From assembly GCA_003963405.1 (NCBI GenBank), contig RXIY01000011.1:38559-102558 (forward strand): a stretch of 64,000 bases of DNA. Reading direction: 5' to 3'. The translations under genes and the position numbers were made by a program. Position 1 is the first letter of the stretch, and each line of letters starts with the position of its first letter. Under the pieces are notes generated by a model, which saw only the letters and a list, made by a program, of their open reading frames with translations, was not told the DNA's origin and did not search any database. Of this stretch, positions 29,766-37,366 are shown piece after piece. The DNA is from Hyphomicrobiales bacterium. Its GTDB lineage: Bacteria > Pseudomonadota > Alphaproteobacteria > Rhizobiales > Beijerinckiaceae.

Positions 29766-31202
29766 ATGTCTTTCCTCGCAGAACTTGCGCTTCATTTCCT
29801 CCCCGAGGTGATCCTCGCCGTCGGCGTGATGATCCTCATCCTCATCGGCGCCTGGCGCGGCGAGCGCGGCTTCAGCCTCGTCGACGAAATGGCGGTTGCG
29901 ATCCTCGGCCTTGCCGTGCTCGCGATCGTCCTGTCCAGCAAACAGGGCGACACGGCCGTCTTCGACGGCGCCTTCATCGACGACGCCTTTTCACGTTTCG
30001 TGAAGGCGCTGACCCTGATCGGGGCCATGGCGTCCATCCTCATGTCGGTCGATTGGTTGCAGCGCAACGGGCTCGAGAAGTTCGAATATCCCGTGCTGAT
30101 CATCCTCTCGACACTCGGCATGATGCTGCTGATTTCGGCCGACAATCTGATCGCGCTCTATCTCGGCCTCGAGCTGATGTCTCTCGCGCTCTACGTGATG
30201 GCCGCATTCGCGCGGGACGACGGCCGTTCATCCGAGGCGGGCCTGAAATATTTCGTGCTCGGCGCGCTCTCCTCCGGCATGATGCTCTACGGCTCGTCGC
30301 TGCTCTATGGCTTTTCGGGGACCGTTTCGTTCGATGGCATCGCCCAGGCGGTGACCAACTCTCCGCCCGTCGGCGTGATCTTCGGCCTCGTTTTCGTGCT
30401 CGCGGGCCTGGCCTTCAAAATGTCGGCCGCTCCCTTCCATATGTGGACGCCTGACGTTTATGAAGGCGCGCCGACGCCTGTCACCGCCTTCTTCGCCTCG
30501 GCCGCCAAAATGGCTGCGGTCGCGATTACGGTTCGCGTCGTGATCACGGCCTTCCCGGCCATCACCGTGCAATGGCGCCAGATCATTGTGTTTCTCGCCA
30601 TCGCCTCGACGCTGCTTGGCTCCTTCGCGGCGATCGGCCAGACCAACATCAAGCGTCTGATGGCCTATTCGTCGATCGGTCACATGGGCTTCGCGCTCAT
30701 TGGCCTCGCGGCCGGCAATGAGGCGGGCGTCAAGGGCGTCGTCATCTATCTCGCCGTTTATCTGGTGATGACGCTCGGCTCCTTCGCGGCGATCCTGGCA
30801 ATGCGGATCGACGGGAGGAATGTCGAGAACATCTCCGATCTCGCGGGTCTGTCGCGAACCAATAGCGTGATGGCCTTCTTCCTCGCGATGCTGATGTTTT
30901 CCCTCGCGGGCATACCGCCGCTGGCCGGCTTCTTCGCGAAATATTACGTGCTGCTTGCAGCCGTCGACGCGGGGCTCTATCCGCTCGCCGTTATCGGCGT
31001 GCTGGCGAGCGCTGTGGCGGCCTTCTACTATCTGCGTGTCGTCAAGGTCATGTATTTTGACGAGCCGGCGCCCGGCTTCGACCGCTCGCCCTTCGCCATC
31101 CGCGCGGTTCTCGCGGTGTCGACCATTGCGGTGCTTGGTTTCTGGCTCTATCCGGCTCCGTTGATGGATGCGGCGAGCGCCGCGGCCAAGTCGCTGTTCT
31201 GA
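29766..31202 (+). CDS. nuoN: NADH-quinone oxidoreductase subunit N
   Basis: NuoN (478 residues) is the third antiporter-like proton-pumping subunit. Diagnostic segments are SADNLIALYLGLELMSLALYVMAAF with the conserved glutamate, AAPFHMWTPDVYEGAPTPVTAFFA and LMAYSSIGHMGFALIGL. It closes the complex I gene set; the biotin ligase gene starts 16 bp after its stop. Confidence 0.97.
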   Translation: MSFLAELALHFLPEVILAVGVMILILIGAWRGERGFSLVDEMAVAILGLAVLAIVLSSKQGDTAVFDGAFIDDAFSRFVKALTLIGAMASILMSVDWLQRNGLEKFEYPVLIILSTLGMMLLISADNLIALYLGLELMSLALYVMAAFARDDGRSSEAGLKYFVLGALSSGMMLYGSSLLYGFSGTVSFDGIAQAVTNSPPVGVIFGLVFVLAGLAFKMSAAPFHMWTPDVYEGAPTPVTAFFASAAKMAAVAITVRVVITAFPAITVQWRQIIVFLAIASTLLGSFAAIGQTNIKRLMAYSSIGHMGFALIGLAAGNEAGVKGVVIYLAVYLVMTLGSFAAILAMRIDGRNVENISDLAGLSRTNSVMAFFLAMLMFSLAGIPPLAGFFAKYYVLLAAVDAGLYPLAVIGVLASAVAAFYYLRVVKVMYFDEPAPGFDRSPFAIRAVLAVSTIAVLGFWLYPAPLMDAASAAAKSLF

Positions 31203-31218
31203 CCGAGGGAGCCTGCGC

Positions 31219-31992
31219 GTGCAACTCGGTCCCGTTGCGCGCGCGCAAGGCGTCCGTCTGCTGACGCTCGGCGAGGTCGACTCGACCAATGAGGAGGCGC
31301 GCCGGCTTGTCGAAACGGGGGAACGTGGTCCGCTCTGGATCGTCGCGACGCGCCAGACGAAGGGACGCGGTCGGCTGGGGCGCGAGTGGGTTTCGCCGGT
31401 CGGAAACTTGTATGCGAGCTACATCTTCGGCGATTTTGACGAGCCTCGGCTCGCCCCGCAGTTGGGTTTCGTGACCGGCGTCGCCGCGATGAAGGCCTTG
31501 CGGGCTTGCGCCGGCGACCAAAATTTTCAATTGAAATGGCCGAATGACATGCTTTTCGAGGGCGCCAAGCTCGGGGGGATTTTGCTCGAAGGGATCGCGT
31601 CGGCGGCGCCGCTCGCCATTATCGGCGTTGGGATCAATGTCGCGGACGCGCCCTCGGATCTGCCCTATCCCGCCCGCGCGCTCGCATCCTTTGGAGCGGC
31701 TGCGCCATCGGCGGATAGCCTTTTCGCCGCGTTCACTGACTCGCTCTGTGAGGTGCTCGATCTCTGGCGCGGGGGCGATGGCTTTTCAAAGGTCCGGGAA
31801 GAATGGCTGCGCTCGGCCTCGGGCTTGGGTGAAAGGATTCGCGTGGCGATGACCGCTGAGACGGTTGAGGGCCGCTTCGAGACCATCGACGCGACGGGTC
31901 GCATGGTGCTGGATACGGCGAATGGATTGCGGGTCATCGAAGCGGGCGACGTGCTGATCGGTCCGCGCTCAGCCGAGGGGGCGCGCGGATGA
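31219..31992 (+). CDS. birA: Biotin--[acetyl-CoA-carboxylase] ligase
   Basis: A 257-residue biotin protein ligase that makes biotinyl-AMP and attaches biotin to carboxylase carrier domains. The catalytic signature GRGRLGREWVSPVGNLYASY with the preceding TRQTKGRGR, and LKWPNDMLFEGAKLGGILLE, are intact, and a small C-terminal SH3-like domain follows. The N-terminal winged-helix DNA-binding domain of E. coli BirA is missing, so this is an enzyme only, not a repressor. The GTG start with GAGGGA eight bases upstream was chosen. Its stop overlaps the rnj ATG (ATGA). birA between nuoN and rnj is a recurrent alphaproteobacterial arrangement. Confidence 0.92.
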   Translation: MQLGPVARAQGVRLLTLGEVDSTNEEARRLVETGERGPLWIVATRQTKGRGRLGREWVSPVGNLYASYIFGDFDEPRLAPQLGFVTGVAAMKALRACAGDQNFQLKWPNDMLFEGAKLGGILLEGIASAAPLAIIGVGINVADAPSDLPYPARALASFGAAAPSADSLFAAFTDSLCEVLDLWRGGDGFSKVREEWLRSASGLGERIRVAMTAETVEGRFETIDATGRMVLDTANGLRVIEAGDVLIGPRSAEGARG

Positions 31993-33662
31993 CGGCGGGT
32001 GCGGAGGCAAGTTTCGTTTTCACGCCTTTCGGCGGCGTCGGCGAGATCGGGATGAATCTCGCGCTTTACGGCTACGGCCCCCCGCGCGCGCGGAAATGGC
32101 TGATGGTCGATTGCGGCCTCGGCTTTCCCGGCGCCGATCTTCCTGGCATCGACGTCGTTTATCCCGACATCGCCTTCGTCGAGAAAATCGCGAGGGATCT
32201 CGTCGCCATCTGCATCACCCATGCGCATGAGGACCATATCGGCGCGCTTGCGACGCTCTGGCCCAAGCTCAAATGCAAGGTCTATGCGACGCCGTTCGCA
32301 GCGGGGCTTCTCGAAGTGCGTCGGCTGAACGAGCCAGGCGCGCCGAAGATCGACATTCACACCGTTCAGGCCGGCGCCGTTCTCGACCTCGACCCATTCA
32401 GGGTCGAATATATCGCCGTCGCGCACTCCATACCGGAGGCCAATGCGCTCGCCATTCGGACGCCGCTGGGCACGGCGCTGCATACGGGTGACTGGAAGAT
32501 CGATCCCGAACCCGGCGTCGGCAATCGCATCGACGAGGCGCGGCTGCGCGCGCTCGGGGACGAGGGCGTCGACGTTCTCATCTGCGATTCGACCAATATT
32601 CTCCGAGAAGGCGACAGTTTCTCCGAAAGCGACGTCGCGCGCGTATTGCGCCCGCTCATCGCCGAGGCGCCGGGCCGCGTGCTCGTGACGACCTTCGCAT
32701 CCAATGTCGCGCGCCTGCGCGCCATCGCCGAGGCGGCGCAAAGCTGCGGGCGGACGGTCGTCGTCGCGGGGCGCGCCATGGACCGCGTGGTGCAGGTTGG
32801 GCGGGAATGCGGCTATCTCGATGGGCTGCCCGGGTTCCACGCGCCGGAGATGCTCGCCAATCTGCCGCGGGAGAAGACGGTCGTCATCGCCACGGGCAGC
32901 CAGGGCGAACCGCGCGCCGCGATGATGCGCGCGTCCCAGAACGACCATCCCTGGATCAAGCTCGTTCAGGGGGACCGCGTCATTTTCTCCTCGCGGGCGA
33001 TCCCGGGCAATGCGCGCGAGGTGCATCGCGTCATCAACAATCTCTGCAATCTCGGGATCGAGGTCATCACCGACCACGATCACCTTGTCCACTGTTCCGG
33101 CCATCCCCGCCGGGGCGAAGTGCGGCAGATGTACGAGTGGGTGCGGCCGAAAAGCGCGGTGCCGGTGCATGGCGAGGCGCATCATCTGACCCAGCACGCG
33201 GCCTTCGCCCGATCCTGCGGCGTGGAGCATGTGGTCTCGGCGCGCGACGGCCATATGGTGCAACTGCTGCCCGGCCCGCCCTCGATCATCGATCAGGTGC
33301 CGCACGGCCGTCTGCTCAAGGATGGCGACATCGTCATCAGCGAAGACGACGGCGCGGTGCGCGAGCGCAACAAGCTTGCCTTCGCGGGCGTGGTGTCCAT
33401 CGCGCTCGCCGTGGACAAGAAGGGCGAGATGGTGGGCGACCCGGACGTGGTTTTCGCCGGCGTGCCGAAGAAGGGGAAGTTCGGCGAAGATATGGGCGAG
33501 GTCATCGACGAGGCGCTGTTTGCGACCTTCGAGGGCCTGCCGCGCGCTCGCCGACGGGACGCCAACACGGTTTCGACCGCGATCGAGCGCTCGGTGCGCG
33601 GCGCCGTGAGTTCGGTCTGGGGAAAAAAGCCGCTCGTGCATGTGATGGTTGTCTCGGCCTGA
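31989..33662 (+). CDS. rnj: Ribonuclease J
   Basis: RNase J (557 residues) is a metallo-beta-lactamase/beta-CASP nuclease with 5'-3' exonuclease and endonuclease activity on RNA. The zinc-binding motif CITHAHEDHIGAL is near residue 75, the beta-CASP region contains ICDSTNILREG and the late motif VHCSGHPRRGEV followed by PVHGEAHHL. The C-terminus is normal. It starts within the birA stop and is the last gene of the long nuo transcription unit. In relatives it is usually followed by a methylmalonyl-CoA epimerase gene; here the restriction-modification island follows instead. Confidence 0.95.
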   Translation: MTAGAEASFVFTPFGGVGEIGMNLALYGYGPPRARKWLMVDCGLGFPGADLPGIDVVYPDIAFVEKIARDLVAICITHAHEDHIGALATLWPKLKCKVYATPFAAGLLEVRRLNEPGAPKIDIHTVQAGAVLDLDPFRVEYIAVAHSIPEANALAIRTPLGTALHTGDWKIDPEPGVGNRIDEARLRALGDEGVDVLICDSTNILREGDSFSESDVARVLRPLIAEAPGRVLVTTFASNVARLRAIAEAAQSCGRTVVVAGRAMDRVVQVGRECGYLDGLPGFHAPEMLANLPREKTVVIATGSQGEPRAAMMRASQNDHPWIKLVQGDRVIFSSRAIPGNAREVHRVINNLCNLGIEVITDHDHLVHCSGHPRRGEVRQMYEWVRPKSAVPVHGEAHHLTQHAAFARSCGVEHVVSARDGHMVQLLPGPPSIIDQVPHGRLLKDGDIVISEDDGAVRERNKLAFAGVVSIALAVDKKGEMVGDPDVVFAGVPKKGKFGEDMGEVIDEALFATFEGLPRARRRDANTVSTAIERSVRGAVSSVWGKKPLVHVMVVSA

Positions 33663-33719
33663 TTTACTGGGGTTTTGGGACCCGAAGAGCTAAACTCGCG
33701 GGCAATGGGCGAGTCGGGC

Positions 33720-34964
33720 ATGATGAAAAAGCCGAGCTTCTACGAATTCTTTGCCGGCGGCGGAATGGCGCGCGCGGGGCTCGGACCCGGCTGGACCTGT
33801 CTCTTCGCCAATGATTTCGATGCGAAAAAAGCCGAAAGCTACCGGCTGAACTGGGGCGCCGGGGCGCTGCATGTCGGCGACGTGAAGGCGGTGACGACGG
33901 CGCAGTTGCCGGGGCAGGCCGATCTCGTCTGGGCGTCTTTCCCCTGCCAGGATCTTTCCCTCGCCGGCGCCGGAGCGGGTCTCAAGGGCGAGCGGTCTGG
34001 AACTTTCTGGCCTTTCTGGGCGCTGATGAAGGCTTTGCGCGTCGAAGGCCGTGCGCCCAGGATGATCATTCTGGAAAATGTCTGCGGCGCTTTGACTTCC
34101 CATTCAGGCAAGGACTTTCAGTCGATTTGCGCGGCTCTGGCCGAGGGTGGTTATCGGTTCGGAGCGCTGGTGATCGACGCCGGGTTGTTCTTGCCGCAGT
34201 CACGGCCGCGTTTGTTCATTATCGCCGTGGACGACAACGTAGCAATTCCCGCCCTGCTAACTGGCGAGGCGCCAAGCCTGCCCTTCCATACCAAGGCGCT
34301 GCGAACAGCTTACGCGCAGCTGGATGCAAGTCTAAAGGCTGGCTGGTTGTGGTGGAGCTTGCCGGCGCCGGGACGGCGGAACAAAACGCTCGTCGAGGTC
34401 ATCGAAGACGAACCCGCAGATGTGCCGTGGCACAGCGCCGCGGAAACCCGCACGCTTATCGGAATGATGAGCGACGTAAATCTAGCCAAGATCGAGGATG
34501 CCAAACGTGCTGGCCGTAAAATGGTTGGGACGCTCTATCGGCGCACCCGCTACATGGCCGGACAGAAAATCCAGCGCGCCGAAGCGCGCTTCGACGATAT
34601 TGCCGGCTGCCTGCGCACCCCGGCGGGCGGATCCAGCCGGCAATTCGTCCTGCTGGTGGAGAAGGGCAGGGTGCGCTCACGGCTGATGTCTGCGCGAGAG
34701 ACCGCCCGGCTGATGGGCCTGGAAGACGACTATCGGCTGCCCGAGCGCTATAACGAGGCCTATCATCTGACCGGCGACGGCGTGGTGGTTGATGTGGTCC
34801 GGTACATTTCCGAACGTATTCTTTGGCCAATGATCGAAAGCCGCAAGCGTAACGAAGTGGAAAAGCTGCATGTCAATCACGCCATGCAAAAAAAACCCGG
34901 AGCTGAATCAGCGCATCGAAGAGTTCGCCGAGGTCTTGAAGACCAAGGCGCATCTTCTGGCTGA
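33720..34964 (+). CDS. DNA (cytosine-5-)-methyltransferase
   Basis: A 414-residue C5-cytosine methyltransferase of the Dcm family. Conserved motifs are in the normal order: motif I EFFAGGGMARAGLG (residues 9-22), motif IV FPCQDLS with catalytic Cys76, motif VI ENV (119-121), motif VIII QSRPRL (160-165), motif IX RSRLMSARETARLMGL (318-333) and motif X LTGDGVVVDVVRYI. The target-recognition region lies between about 200 and 315; its specificity cannot be read. Start ambiguity: ATGs at 33705, 33720 and 33723. The last 95 bases overlap the downstream nuclease gene in another frame. With that nuclease and Vsr it forms a type II restriction-modification set. Confidence 0.93.
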   Translation: MMKKPSFYEFFAGGGMARAGLGPGWTCLFANDFDAKKAESYRLNWGAGALHVGDVKAVTTAQLPGQADLVWASFPCQDLSLAGAGAGLKGERSGTFWPFWALMKALRVEGRAPRMIILENVCGALTSHSGKDFQSICAALAEGGYRFGALVIDAGLFLPQSRPRLFIIAVDDNVAIPALLTGEAPSLPFHTKALRTAYAQLDASLKAGWLWWSLPAPGRRNKTLVEVIEDEPADVPWHSAAETRTLIGMMSDVNLAKIEDAKRAGRKMVGTLYRRTRYMAGQKIQRAEARFDDIAGCLRTPAGGSSRQFVLLVEKGRVRSRLMSARETARLMGLEDDYRLPERYNEAYHLTGDGVVVDVVRYISERILWPMIESRKRNEVEKLHVNHAMQKKPGAESAHRRVRRGLEDQGASSG

Positions 34965-35727
34965 TTACGGGTTGTCGGAATCGGACTTCTATAATTCAGG
35001 TTTATTTCGCGGGTCTGTTGAAAGAATTCGCGGTCAGTTCTCGGCCACGATGCGCGAAAAGCGTGAGTTCGTCAGGCGTGTGCTGAGTTACATGCAAGAC
35101 AGGAATTATATAGCAAATTTCGACTCGTCCGGCGGCAAAAATAGATATGATTATACTGTCGAGCTTCCCAGCGGGAAGATAGCTGTCATCGAGTTAAAAG
35201 GCGGCCTTGACGGGAACAATACGAATATCTTCGAAAGACCTGCCCATGCGAACGAGTTGATCGTTTGGAGCGTCAGCACGAACCAGGGCGGCGATCCGCG
35301 TCGCAATGTCTGGTCTGGTTTGCATACCCGGCTGAGCGCCGAAATGATTTCGAACAATAAACAGGTTGACGGGCTGATTGTTTGGGATTGGGTATGTGGC
35401 ACGTTGGGACGCCGATGTCCGAAGCTCGAGGCTGATCCCACGCGGATAACGGCGATAGCTCAATTCGAATTGCCGCCGCCGTGCATCTACCTTTTTCCCG
35501 CGACAATTCCCGAGGTGCGCAACAATGCTTCGCCGAGCGGGCAACCTCTGGAGTGCGTCGAAATTCTGCACGCTTTCCATCAATGTTTCAAAGGCGCTGC
35601 AGAGGACGTAAGTTTTGTCGATTTCGAGGTCGCTTACCGAGGCGCCGACACTGTCAGAAGGACGACGGTGCGTCGGGGTGGAATTGTCGTCCAACAATCG
35701 GACTTCACGCCAATACAGCGGCGGTGA
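34870..35727 (+). CDS. Putative type II restriction endonuclease (PD-(D/E)XK fold)
   Basis: A 285-residue protein not assigned to a named restriction-enzyme family. A PD-(D/E)XK-type active site is visible: Asp94 in NRYDYTVEL followed 13 residues later by Glu108-Leu-Lys110 in IAVIELKGG. The position between a cytosine methyltransferase and a Vsr gene supports a role as cognate restriction enzyme. The gene is clearly richer in A and T than its neighbours and uses codons such as AAT, TTA and ATA that are rare elsewhere in the window, suggesting horizontal origin. It starts 95 bp inside the methyltransferase gene, in the +1 frame, and the overlap contains a run of eight A. Four codons after the ATG there is no alternative start that would remove the overlap. 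Confidence 0.78.
   Translation: MSITPCKKNPELNQRIEEFAEVLKTKAHLLADYGLSESDFYNSGLFRGSVERIRGQFSATMREKREFVRRVLSYMQDRNYIANFDSSGGKNRYDYTVELPSGKIAVIELKGGLDGNNTNIFERPAHANELIVWSVSTNQGGDPRRNVWSGLHTRLSAEMISNNKQVDGLIVWDWVCGTLGRRCPKLEADPTRITAIAQFELPPPCIYLFPATIPEVRNNASPSGQPLECVEILHAFHQCFKGAAEDVSFVDFEVAYRGADTVRRTTVRRGGIVVQQSDFTPIQRR
34888..34895 (+). other. A8 homopolymer in the methyltransferase/nuclease overlap
   Basis: Eight consecutive A residues lie in the region coded in two frames by the methyltransferase and nuclease genes. Such tracts are prone to replication or transcription slippage. Loss of one A from the transcript would shift the methyltransferase frame into the nuclease frame. Confidence 0.9.
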
Positions 35728-35728
35728 A

Positions 35729-36136
35729 GTGCCGAAGGAAACGCGCGCCCAGCGCGCCGCCATCATGCGCGCGGTGAAATCGCGCGACACTTCCCCCGAG
35801 CTTGCCGTCCGCGCGCTTTTGCGCGCCTTCGCGCCGGGCTATCGGCTGCATCGCAAGGATGTTCCCGGCAACCCCGACATCGCTTATGTCGGGCGCAAGC
35901 AGGCGATCTTCGTGCATGGCTGTTTCTGGCACGGGCACGATTGCGCGCGCGGGGCGCGTATGCCCAAGGCAAACGCCGATTACTGGCGCGAAAAGATTGC
36001 GCGCAACCGCGCCCGCGACGCGGCGCACCGCGCCCGACTTGCGGAACTGGGCTGGCGCGCGCTCACGGTCTGGGAATGCGAATTGAAAGAGAAAAGCGCG
36101 CTCGAAAAGAAGCTGCGCGATTTTTTACGGAGCTGA
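35729..36136 (+). CDS. vsr: Very short patch repair endonuclease
   Basis: Vsr nicks DNA 5' of the T in T:G mismatches that arise when 5-methylcytosine deaminates, so it limits C-to-T mutation at sites methylated by the adjacent methyltransferase. The 135-residue protein has the family signature MRAVKSRDTSPE, catalytic Asp50 in GNPDIAY, His63 and His68 in VHGCFWHGHDC, and the likely zinc ligands Cys65, His70, Cys72 and Cys117 (WEC). The GTG start lies one base after the nuclease stop; an in-frame upstream ATG inside the nuclease gene is rejected. The length fits the family. Confidence 0.95.
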   Translation: MPKETRAQRAAIMRAVKSRDTSPELAVRALLRAFAPGYRLHRKDVPGNPDIAYVGRKQAIFVHGCFWHGHDCARGARMPKANADYWREKIARNRARDAAHRARLAELGWRALTVWECELKEKSALEKKLRDFLRS

Positions 36137-36251
36137 CCCCGACAAGTTGAATGTTTGGCTGCGTCTGTGGTTAACGCTCGTCAAGGATTGCGCGGGCGCC
36201 GCCGGCGGGCCGTTGCTATGCTTGCGCGAAACCTGTTCGCAGGAGGAGGCC

Positions 36252-36572
36252 ATGATCATCCTGGCTTTGACCTCGCTTGGCTTGAGCCAAAAGCTGCTGA
36301 TCTATCAACGCATGGCGGATGCGTTGGCGCAGGCGGTCATGACGCCGCCGTCGGAAGCCGACAAGGCGCGCATCTACAGGATGCCGAGCGCCGTGGAGAA
36401 ACAGGGCGGCGTCTCGCTCGTCGGTTTGAGCAAGGGAGTTTTCGTTGGAGGGGTGGTAAAAGTGGGAATGATTTCGATCGGCGAAGGGCGTGGCGCGCAA
36501 GCCGCCAAGGCGCAACTGCTGGCGGCCATGGCGCCGGGGATGTTGGGGGAAGGTCAGAAAGCGCGCAGATGA
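36252..36572 (+). CDS. Hypothetical protein
   Basis: A 106-residue protein of unknown function, chosen because a near-perfect ribosome-binding site (AGGAGGAGG) precedes the ATG. The N-terminus is hydrophobic (MIILALTSLGLSQKLLIY) and a second hydrophobic stretch (VSLVGLSKGVFVGGVVKVGMI) lies in the middle. It could be membrane-associated, but neither is a convincing long helix. It lies 115 bp downstream of vsr on the same strand and returns to the GC-rich composition of the host, so it may belong to the chromosome rather than to the restriction island. A longer upstream frame without a ribosome-binding site is not favoured. Confidence 0.6.
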   Translation: MIILALTSLGLSQKLLIYQRMADALAQAVMTPPSEADKARIYRMPSAVEKQGGVSLVGLSKGVFVGGVVKVGMISIGEGRGAQAAKAQLLAAMAPGMLGEGQKARR

Positions 36573-36628
36573 AAGCCGCCGGGGCGCGAGCCGCGGCGGC
36601 CGAAAGGGGCAGGCGCGCTGGGCGCCCC

Positions 36629-37198
36629 TCAGTCCTTGGCGCGCTCGACGTAAGAGCCGTCTTCCGTCTGGATGACGACGCGCGTGCCGCTCTGGATGTG
36701 CGGCGGCACCATGACGCGGGCGCCGTTGGCAAGCTTGGCGGGCTTGTAGGAGGAAGACGCCGTCTGGCCCTTCATGGCCGGCTCGGTCTCGACGATCTCG
36801 AGGGTCACGCGCTGCGGCAGCTGGATCGCGACCGCCTGGCCGTTGAACATGGAGAGGATGCACTGCATGCCCTCCTGAAGCCACTGCGCCTGATCGCCGA
36901 TCGTGTCTCCCGGCACGGCGACCTGCTCGTAATTGGCCTGATTCATGAAATGATAGCCGTCGTCGTCCTGATAAAGGAAGCTGTAGTCCTGGTCCTCGAC
37001 AAAGGCGCGCTCGACCTGCTCGGTGGTCTTGTAGCGGTCAGAGACCTTCACCCCGTCCGAAAGGCGGCGCATGTCGATCTGCGTCGTGGGAGTGCCCTTG
37101 CCGGGAAAGAAACTCTCCGCAGTCAGAACGACGTAGAGCTGCCCGTCCTCACGCTCAATGATGTTGCCCTTGCGAATCGAGCTGGCGATGACTTTCAC
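36629..37198 (-). CDS. efp: Translation elongation factor P
   Basis: EF-P (189 residues) enters the ribosome between the E and P sites and relieves stalling at polyproline. The three beta-barrel domains are present. The modification loop reads [11 protein letters not shown] with the key lysine at position 34, the site beta-lysylated in E. coli. Domain II starts around residue 67. The modification genes epmA (divergent) and epmB (about 1.6 kb away) are both in this window, so Lys34 is very probably lysylated. Its leader contains two short stem-loops. The protein is of normal length. Confidence 0.97.
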   Translation of the reverse strand: MKVIASSIRKGNIIEREDGQLYVVLTAESFFPGKGTPTTQIDMRRLSDGVKVSDRYKTTEQVERAFVEDQDYSFLYQDDDGYHFMNQANYEQVAVPGDTIGDQAQWLQEGMQCILSMFNGQAVAIQLPQRVTLEIVETEPAMKGQTASSSYKPAKLANGARVMVPPHIQSGTRVVIQTEDGSYVERAKD

Positions 37199-37210
37199 AG
37201 GTTCGCTTCC

Positions 37211-37260
37211 TTCATTGCCGGCGGCCGCGCCGGCTCGCGTTCATTGCCGGCCACGGCCGG
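37211..37260. repeat. Twin stem-loops with direct repeat in the efp-epmA intergenic region
   Basis: The 12-mer TTCATTGCCGGC occurs twice, at 37211 and 37240. Each copy runs into a palindrome: GCCGGCGGCCGCGCCGGC at 37217-37234 and CCGGCCACGGCCGG at 37247-37260. The block lies in the 168-bp divergent region just upstream of efp. It may be a small repeat or a folded leader; no T-run follows. Confidence 0.6.
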
Positions 37261-37366
37261 GCTGGTCTATGAACGGGGGTAAGACCATATTTCGCGCGCC
37301 TCGGCAAATCCCGCCGCAAGCAGCACGATCGCGATTGTCGCGACCGGGACGCGCTCGGGAGGCTTC

